Below are positions 58,829 to 64,000 of a stretch of DNA of 64,000 nt, one piece after another (position 1 is the stretch's first letter; the number at the start of each line of letters is the position of its first letter). The position numbers and the translations under genes are program-made. The stretch covers positions 248,001 through 312,000 of the forward strand of contig JACJXO010000001.1 in assembly GCA_020636645.1 (NCBI GenBank), given 5' to 3'. The notes under the pieces were generated by a model. The model saw nothing but the letters and a program-made list of their open reading frames with translations. It made no database searches and was not told where the DNA came from. The DNA comes from Chitinophagales bacterium (lineage in GTDB: Bacteria; Bacteroidota; Bacteroidia; Chitinophagales; BACL12).

Positions 58829-59941
58829 TTATGCTATTCCCAGAATATTTTCCATGATGTCTGCTATTCTTTCAGCTGCATTGGTAACGGCCAGCTGACT
58901 GATGGCAGCCGATAAATGTTCCTGCTTTTCCGGATCTCTCAAGAGGTGCAGCATCGCATCTACCAGCCTGGCAGGTGCATCCGAATCACTGATCATAACT
59001 GCTGCTCCTTTATCTACCAATGCCTGAGCATTTTTAGTCTGGTGGTCTTCGGCGGCAAACGGAAAAGGAACCAGAATGACCGGCTTTCCAACCACACATA
59101 ATTCAGAGATGGCGATGGCTCCGGCACGACTCACGATCACATCGGCAGCCGCATAAGCCTTGGCCATTTCCGGTATGAAATCGACCACTGAAACATTGTC
59201 CATACCGGATGCAGCTTTTCTGCATTGATCGAACATCAGGGTGCCGGTTTGCCAGATGACATGTATCTCTTCCTGTCTGATTCGGTTGAGATCTGTCATC
59301 ATACATTCGTTGAATGTGCGGCTTCCCAGACTTCCTCCTACTACCAGCACTACTTTCTTTCTGGTTGAAATGCCGAAATGTGCCCTTCCTTCCTCTCTTG
59401 TTGCCTGGTTATCCAGTATCTCCCTGCGTACCGGGTTGCCTGTCAGTTCTGTTTTTCCTGCCGGGAAGAACCGTTCCATGTCTTCATATGCCACACATAC
59501 TTTCCGTGCTTTGCGAGACAGTATCTTGTTGGTGATACCGGGAAAAGAGTTCTGCTCCTGTACGATGGCCGGAATACCTGCACGCATGGCTGCATTCAGT
59601 GCAGGGCCGCTTGCAAACCCGCCGGTGCCCACAGCCAGATCCGGGCGGAACCTGCGCACAATGGCTCCTGCCCGGAAATAGCTGTGTATGAGTTTGACCG
59701 GAAACAGCAGATTGGTCCAGGAAAGGCTTCTGCTGAATCCGGAGATCCAGAGTCCTTCAATGGGATATCCGGCTGCCGGCACTTTCTGCATTTCCATTTT
59801 TCCTTTTGCACCAACAAAGAGCACCTCTGTTTCCGGATGCCTTCTCCTGAATGCATTGGCAATAGCAACAGCCGGAAAGATATGTCCGCCGGTACCACCA
59901 CCGCTCACCAGCAGTTTATATGTTTTATTCGATTCCTTCAT
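58829..59941 (-). CDS. murG: MurG N-acetylglucosaminyl transferase
   Basis: A 370-residue peripheral membrane enzyme that adds GlcNAc to lipid I, making lipid II. The family motif SGGGTGGHIFPA is at 13-24, and the second glycine loop (VVGGSLGSRTFN) and the UDP-GlcNAc site (SRAGAIAISELC, VPFPFAAEDHQTKNA) are present. Two ATGs lie four codons apart (59953 and 59941); the second is used as the closer match to family length. It overlaps the end of ftsW. Confidence 0.94.
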   Translation of the reverse strand: MKESNKTYKLLVSGGGTGGHIFPAVAIANAFRRRHPETEVLFVGAKGKMEMQKVPAAGYPIEGLWISGFSRSLSWTNLLFPVKLIHSYFRAGAIVRRFRPDLAVGTGGFASGPALNAAMRAGIPAIVQEQNSFPGITNKILSRKARKVCVAYEDMERFFPAGKTELTGNPVRREILDNQATREEGRAHFGISTRKKVVLVVGGSLGSRTFNECMMTDLNRIRQEEIHVIWQTGTLMFDQCRKAASGMDNVSVVDFIPEMAKAYAAADVIVSRAGAIAISELCVVGKPVILVPFPFAAEDHQTKNAQALVDKGAAVMISDSDAPARLVDAMLHLLRDPEKQEHLSAAISQLAVTNAAERIADIMENILGIA

Positions 59942-61112
59942 GAATTGTTTCATCTTCAGGCAGCTCGCCCTGTTCCTGTAATTTCAATAGTTCTATCTCA
60001 CGGCTTACGCTCAGAATAATACCGAACGACAAACTGGTGAACCACAAACTGGTTCCTCCCATGCTGATAAACGGCAAGGTGAGACCCGTAACGGGAAGCA
60101 AACTTGTTGCCACACCCATGTTGATCAATGCCTGGATGGTAAGACTCAGTCCTAAGCCTATAGCCAGCAGCGCTCCGAAAGAAGAGGGTGCATATACCAC
60201 GATACGGATGCACCTGTACATAAGAATAAGAAAGAGTAACAGTATAACGACCCCGCCAAGCAAACCGTATTCTTCAATGATGAGTGCATAGATATAGTCA
60301 GCATAGGCAAGCGGGAAATGGTGTACCTGGGTACTGTTACCCGGTCCCTGCCCGAGTACTCCGCCCATGGCTATTGATGTCTTTGCCACCACTACCTGAT
60401 CAGGCACATCTCCTCCGCCGGTAAAACTTTCAAGTCTGCTTTGCCATGTAGCAAAACGACCTACGTCAGGCATGAGGTATGACAGAGCGATGATGGAAGC
60501 TACCAGCAACAATCCGGACAAAGCAGTTACAGCAATGTATTTAAAATGCACTCTTCCGATGAACATCAGCAACAAACAGGTGACGAACAGTATAGACGCA
60601 GTACTGAGGTTGTCAGGAAAAATAAGTGCACATACCAGGCCCACCGGCAGCATGACCGGAACAAATGCTTCTTTAAAACTATGTACCAGCTCCTGTTTCC
60701 TGGATAGCAGTCTGGCTGTGTACATGATCAGTGCAAATCTTGCCAGGTCGCTGGTCTGGAAGGTAAGGTTAACTACCGGTATGGTGATCCATCTGGAGGC
60801 ATCATTGATCTCAACCCCGAAGAACAGGGTGTAAATAAGCAGCGGAATAGACAGCCATAGCAATATCTGAGAGATCCTGCTGTAAAAACGGTACGGTATC
60901 AGGTGTGCCAGGTACATCATGACCACACCAAACAACATGATACCGATGTGTTTGAGCACAAAATACTCCGTATTGCCATTAGCTTCCTGAAAAGAAAGTG
61001 CAATGGTGGAGCTGTACACTGCCAGAATACTGAACAGAGATAGCCCCAGCACTACCAGCCAGATATAGCGGTCGCCACGCAGTTTATTTTTCAGGAACTG
61101 GACAGCTGTCAT
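59925..61112 (-). CDS. ftsW: FtsW, septal peptidoglycan polymerase (SEDS)
   Basis: A 395-residue membrane protein with about ten spans, which polymerises lipid II at the septum with a partner PBP. Key segments are AHLIPYRFYSR, LNLTFQTSDLARFALIMYTARLLS and QEYGLLGG-like IIEEYGLLGGV, plus the TLPFISMGGTSLWFTSLSFG end that holds the SEDS signature. The 35-codon in-frame extension upstream is not used because it overlaps murD and lacks family likeness. Confidence 0.93.
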   Translation of the reverse strand: MTAVQFLKNKLRGDRYIWLVVLGLSLFSILAVYSSTIALSFQEANGNTEYFVLKHIGIMLFGVVMMYLAHLIPYRFYSRISQILLWLSIPLLIYTLFFGVEINDASRWITIPVVNLTFQTSDLARFALIMYTARLLSRKQELVHSFKEAFVPVMLPVGLVCALIFPDNLSTASILFVTCLLLMFIGRVHFKYIAVTALSGLLLVASIIALSYLMPDVGRFATWQSRLESFTGGGDVPDQVVVAKTSIAMGGVLGQGPGNSTQVHHFPLAYADYIYALIIEEYGLLGGVVILLLFLILMYRCIRIVVYAPSSFGALLAIGLGLSLTIQALINMGVATSLLPVTGLTLPFISMGGTSLWFTSLSFGIILSVSREIELLKLQEQGELPEDETIHEGIE

Positions 61113-61116
61113 AGTA

Positions 61117-62454
61117 TCAGAGTTCTCTAACAATGTTCTTGAACTGGTTGCCCCGGTCTTCATAATTTTCGAACAGATCAAAGGAGGCGCATGCCGGCGA
61201 CAACAGCACAGCATCACCGTCTTTACCCAGGCGGTAGGCCATATCTACAGCTTCCTGCATGGTGTCTGTGGTGACCATAATGTCCACATGCCGGCTGAAT
61301 GCTTCCTGGAGTTTCCGGTTGTCAGTACCCAGGCAGACGATGGCCTTTACTTTCTTCTTAACGAGATCCAGCACCTCGCTGTAGTCATTTCCTTTATCTA
61401 CGCCACCTGCTATCCAGATAACAGGATCATTCATGCTTTCCAGCGCATACCAGGTGGAGTTCACATTGGTAGCTTTGGAGTCATTGATGAAGCTGATGCC
61501 ATGTACCTTGGCAACAAATTCCAGGCGGTGTTCGAGTCCGGTAAAGTCCATCAGACTTTCGCGGATACTCTCCTTCCGGATGTCGAGCACATGCCCTGAA
61601 ATAGCTGCTGCCATTGAGTTGTAGCGGTTGTGTTTGCCTTGTACTGCGAGTTCACTGATCGTCATATCAAAGGTGTTTTGGTTGTATTGAAATTGAATTT
61701 TACTGCCGCTTATCCAGGCACCTTGACGGGGTGCATCGGCAGCTGTGAATGTGAGAGGTACAGCCCGGGAGGGATGGCGTTTCAGCCCCTCCCTGATGAC
61801 CGGGTCGTCTGCATTGTATATAAAAAGATCTGATTCGTTCTGGTTGGCAGTGATGCGGAATTTGCTCGCAACATAGTTTTCCATTTGGTATGCATACCGA
61901 TCCAGGTGGTCGGGTGTGATGTTCAGCAGCATGGCGATGAATGGCCTGAAGGTTGCGGTATCATCCAGCATGAACGAACTGACCTCCAGTACATACCAGT
62001 CGTGGTCTCCATCGGCCAGAATGCCGGCGAAACTCTTTCCGATATTTCCGCCCATGGCCACATCAAGGCCGGCACGATGGAGTATCCACCAGGTCATTTT
62101 GGTGGTAGTGCTTTTTCCATTGCTGCCAGTGATGGCGATGATCTTTCCATGGCAGTGACGGAATCCGAATTCCAGTTCACCTACCACCGGAATACCCTTT
62201 TCTCTGATGGCCCGGAGTACCGGTACGGATTCCGGTATTCCCGGGCTTTTGATCACTTCATCAGCCGCAAGAATGCGTTCCATTGAGTGCCGGCCTTCTT
62301 CAAAAGCAATACCTTCTGCCTGCAGCATCATCCTGTACTTTTCTGCGATCTTTCCCTTGTCAGACACGAATACATCGTATCCTTTGCGCACAGCGAGGCG
62401 GGCGGCACCGGTGCCACTTTCTCCTGCTCCCAATATGACCATGCGCTGCTTCAA
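61117..62454 (-). CDS. murD: UDP-N-acetylmuramoyl-L-alanine-D-glutamate ligase MurD
   Basis: A 445-residue cytoplasmic ligase that adds D-Glu to UDP-MurNAc-L-Ala. The N-terminal Rossmann-like start (VILGAGESGTGAARLAVRKG), P-loop AITGSNGKSTTTKM (about 104-117), LNITPDHLDRY and the late FINDSKATNVNSTWYALES are all present. It follows mraY by three bases and precedes ftsW by four. Confidence 0.95.
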   Translation of the reverse strand: MKQRMVILGAGESGTGAARLAVRKGYDVFVSDKGKIAEKYRMMLQAEGIAFEEGRHSMERILAADEVIKSPGIPESVPVLRAIREKGIPVVGELEFGFRHCHGKIIAITGSNGKSTTTKMTWWILHRAGLDVAMGGNIGKSFAGILADGDHDWYVLEVSSFMLDDTATFRPFIAMLLNITPDHLDRYAYQMENYVASKFRITANQNESDLFIYNADDPVIREGLKRHPSRAVPLTFTAADAPRQGAWISGSKIQFQYNQNTFDMTISELAVQGKHNRYNSMAAAISGHVLDIRKESIRESLMDFTGLEHRLEFVAKVHGISFINDSKATNVNSTWYALESMNDPVIWIAGGVDKGNDYSEVLDLVKKKVKAIVCLGTDNRKLQEAFSRHVDIMVTTDTMQEAVDMAYRLGKDGDAVLLSPACASFDLFENYEDRGNQFKNIVREL

Positions 62455-62457
62455 GGA

Positions 62458-63762
62458 TTATCTGACTTTGAGGGTTACGATGGTGATGATGGCCAGGAAA
62501 ACACCCACGATCCAGAAGCGGGCTACGATCTTGGTCTCGTGCATGCCTGATTTCTGATAGTGGTGATGGAGCGGCGACATGCGGAAGATGCGCCTGCCTT
62601 CGCCATACTTTCGTTTGGTGTACTTGAAATAGCTTACCTGCATCATCACACTGAGATTCTCCATGAGAAAAATGCCGCAGAGGATGGGGATAAGCAGCTC
62701 CTTTCTGATGATGATGGCCAATGATGCGATGATGCCGCCAATGGCCAGACTTCCCGTATCGCCCATGAACACCTGTGCCGGGAATGCATTGTACCAGAGA
62801 AAGCCCACACAGGCTCCGATCAATGCAGCAGAGAATACCACCAGCTCACCTGAGTTTGGGATGTACATGATATTGAGGTAGTCTGCAAACAGAAAGTTAC
62901 CGGCTACGTATGAAAATATCAGTAATGTAAAAACTATGATCGACGAGGTGCCCGCTGCAAGACCGTCCAGACCATCGGTCAGGTTGGCCCCATTCGAAAC
63001 GGCCGTGATTATGGTGATGATGATGAGTATATAAATGACAGGGAAAACCCATCCACGTGCATTCTTCGGCGCCCATGCCACCAGCCATTCATAGTCAAAC
63101 TCATTGTTCTTGACGAAAGGGATGGTGGTGATACTGGAACGGGTATCGTGCGACAGGTACCTGGTGCCATCGGCATTCAGCATACCGTTACCTTCCAGCA
63201 ACACCTCGTTGGCATCATACGATTCCACCGGTTTTCCAACAGGCTGGCCGTTCTCCACTTCATACACATAGATGTGCTCATAATCTCTGATCTTGACATC
63301 ATCACTGAAATACAGCACCAGACCTACAATCAAACCCAGCACTATCTGCCCAAGCAGTTTGAACTTTGCACGAAGACCTTCCTTGTTCTTGCGGAACACC
63401 TTGATGTAGTCATCCAGGAAACCGATGATGCCCATCCAAACAGTTACAATGAGCATAAGAATGATGTAGATGTTACCCAGATCAGCGAACAGCAAAGTGG
63501 GAATGATGAGGCTGATCAGGATGATGATACCTCCCATAGTAGGTGTACCTTTTTTACTCAGTTGTCCTTCCAGGCCAAGGTCACGGATGCTCTCGCCTAT
63601 CTGTTGTTTCTGCAGGTAGCGAATGATGCGTTTGCCGAAAATGATCGAGATGATCAGGGAGAACAGTATGGCCATGGCCGCCCGGAATGAAAGGAACTGA
63701 AATAGTCCGGCTCCGGGTATGTTGAATTCAGCTTCCAGCCAGTTGAACAGATAGTACAGCAT
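62458..63762 (-). CDS. mraY: MraY, phospho-MurNAc-pentapeptide translocase
   Basis: A 434-residue integral membrane enzyme that loads phospho-MurNAc-pentapeptide onto undecaprenyl phosphate to give lipid I. The motifs GTPTMGGIIILI, GFLDDYIKVFRKNKEGL, NGANLTDGLDGLAAG and PLHHHYQKSGMHE are intact. A roughly 70-residue hydrophilic insert (about 165-235, containing DYEHIYVYEVENGQ) makes it longer than E. coli MraY (360); this insert is a Bacteroidota trait. Its start overlaps the murE stop by one base (TAATG). Confidence 0.94.
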   Translation of the reverse strand: MLYYLFNWLEAEFNIPGAGLFQFLSFRAAMAILFSLIISIIFGKRIIRYLQKQQIGESIRDLGLEGQLSKKGTPTMGGIIILISLIIPTLLFADLGNIYIILMLIVTVWMGIIGFLDDYIKVFRKNKEGLRAKFKLLGQIVLGLIVGLVLYFSDDVKIRDYEHIYVYEVENGQPVGKPVESYDANEVLLEGNGMLNADGTRYLSHDTRSSITTIPFVKNNEFDYEWLVAWAPKNARGWVFPVIYILIIITIITAVSNGANLTDGLDGLAAGTSSIIVFTLLIFSYVAGNFLFADYLNIMYIPNSGELVVFSAALIGACVGFLWYNAFPAQVFMGDTGSLAIGGIIASLAIIIRKELLIPILCGIFLMENLSVMMQVSYFKYTKRKYGEGRRIFRMSPLHHHYQKSGMHETKIVARFWIVGVFLAIITIVTLKVR

Positions 63763-64000
63763 TAGCGGTTCAGGTTTTGAAAGGTTTCCGTGATCACTTG
63801 CTTATCGTCGAAAGGGTGTTTCACACCCATTATTTCCTGATAGGTCTCATGCCCTTTACCGGCTACCAGCACCACATCGCCGGGTCTGGACAGTTTGATG
63901 GCAGTGCGGATGGCTTCTTTTCTGTCGGCGATAGACAGGGTATGCCTGCGCATCTCTTCATCCAGTCCATTCTCCATGTCGCGGATGATCAGTGCGGGAT
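63762..64000 (-). CDS. murE: MurE, UDP-MurNAc-tripeptide ligase (C-terminal part)
   Basis: Only the last 78 or so residues are in the window; the gene continues past the right edge. The visible end includes PALIIRDMENG, ADRKEAIRTAIKLS, GDVVLVAGKGHETYQEIMG and the closing FDDKQVITETF, the typical C-terminal Mur-ligase domain of MurE. The diamino-acid specificity motif is outside the window. It is the upstream member of the same mur/fts operon. Confidence 0.88.
   Translation of the reverse strand, partial: PALIIRDMENGLDEEMRRHTLSIADRKEAIRTAIKLSRPGDVVLVAGKGHETYQEIMGVKHPFDDKQVITETFQNLNR

Overview
The window looks like a chromosomal segment of a free-living member of the Bacteroidota, most likely the Chitinophagia/Saprospiria/Sphingobacteriia side of the phylum. 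The evidence is: several proteins ending in type IX secretion (T9SS) type A sorting domains; repeated TAnnTTTG promoter elements (the Bacteroidota -7 box) just upstream of start codons; almost no Shine-Dalgarno sequences; a futalosine-type menaquinone pathway (mqnA, mqnE); and a classic mur/fts division cluster with a long MraY and a long-tailed FtsZ. I see no tRNA, rRNA, insertion sequence, phage gene, CRISPR array or plasmid function. Coding density is very high: no gap between genes exceeds about 220 bases.

Layout. 1-8.3 kb: the end of a T9SS cargo gene, a universal stress protein, a nucleoside phosphorylase, a minus-strand run of secreted metalloprotease, mqnE, a histidine phosphatase and mqnA, then rluD/lipB divergent from a YraN nuclease and a small VOC protein. 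8.3-9.9 kb: an ECF sigma factor and a CarH-type B12 photoreceptor repressor, each preceded by a -7 box and the same 14-base sequence. 9.9-17.1 kb: a second stress protein, a secreted DUF4397 protein, and a four-gene lipid cluster (two CFA-type methyltransferases, a flavoprotein and a DUF1365 protein) of the kind tied to light or singlet-oxygen responses elsewhere. 17.3-28.4 kb: an OmpA-family lipoprotein built like PorE, tryptophan dioxygenase, a UbiD decarboxylase, a FadL-like porin, an aromatic-rich low-complexity secreted protein, proS and an FKBP lipoprotein. 28.4-40.4 kb: a haloperoxidase-like lipoprotein, the coupled operon thyA-folA-MFS-pepE-DUF1295, an AlgE-like porin, and PIG-L deacetylase / 37-residue membrane peptide / sodium symporter. 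40.5-50.8 kb: SDR and double-VOC proteins, DinB, an asparagine-synthetase-like protein, an outer-membrane barrel, a lipase, a membrane-tethered EEP phosphatase, glpK and lpdA. 50.8-53.6 kb: two tandem secreted proteins with a deiodinase-like thioredoxin fold. 53.7-64.0 kb: ftsZ-ftsA-ftsQ-murC-murG-ftsW-murD-mraY-murE on the minus strand, running off the right edge.

How the genes fit together. Most minus-strand runs are translationally coupled, with ATGA or shorter overlaps, so operons can be read directly. Six of nine convergent junctions have stop codons that touch, overlap or lie 2 bases apart; the other three hold hairpins. The parts most worth a second look are the CarH/sigma pair with 11-base-phased repeats next to the lipid cluster, the deiodinase-like secreted pair, the coupled 37-residue peptide, and the asparagine-synthetase-like orphan.
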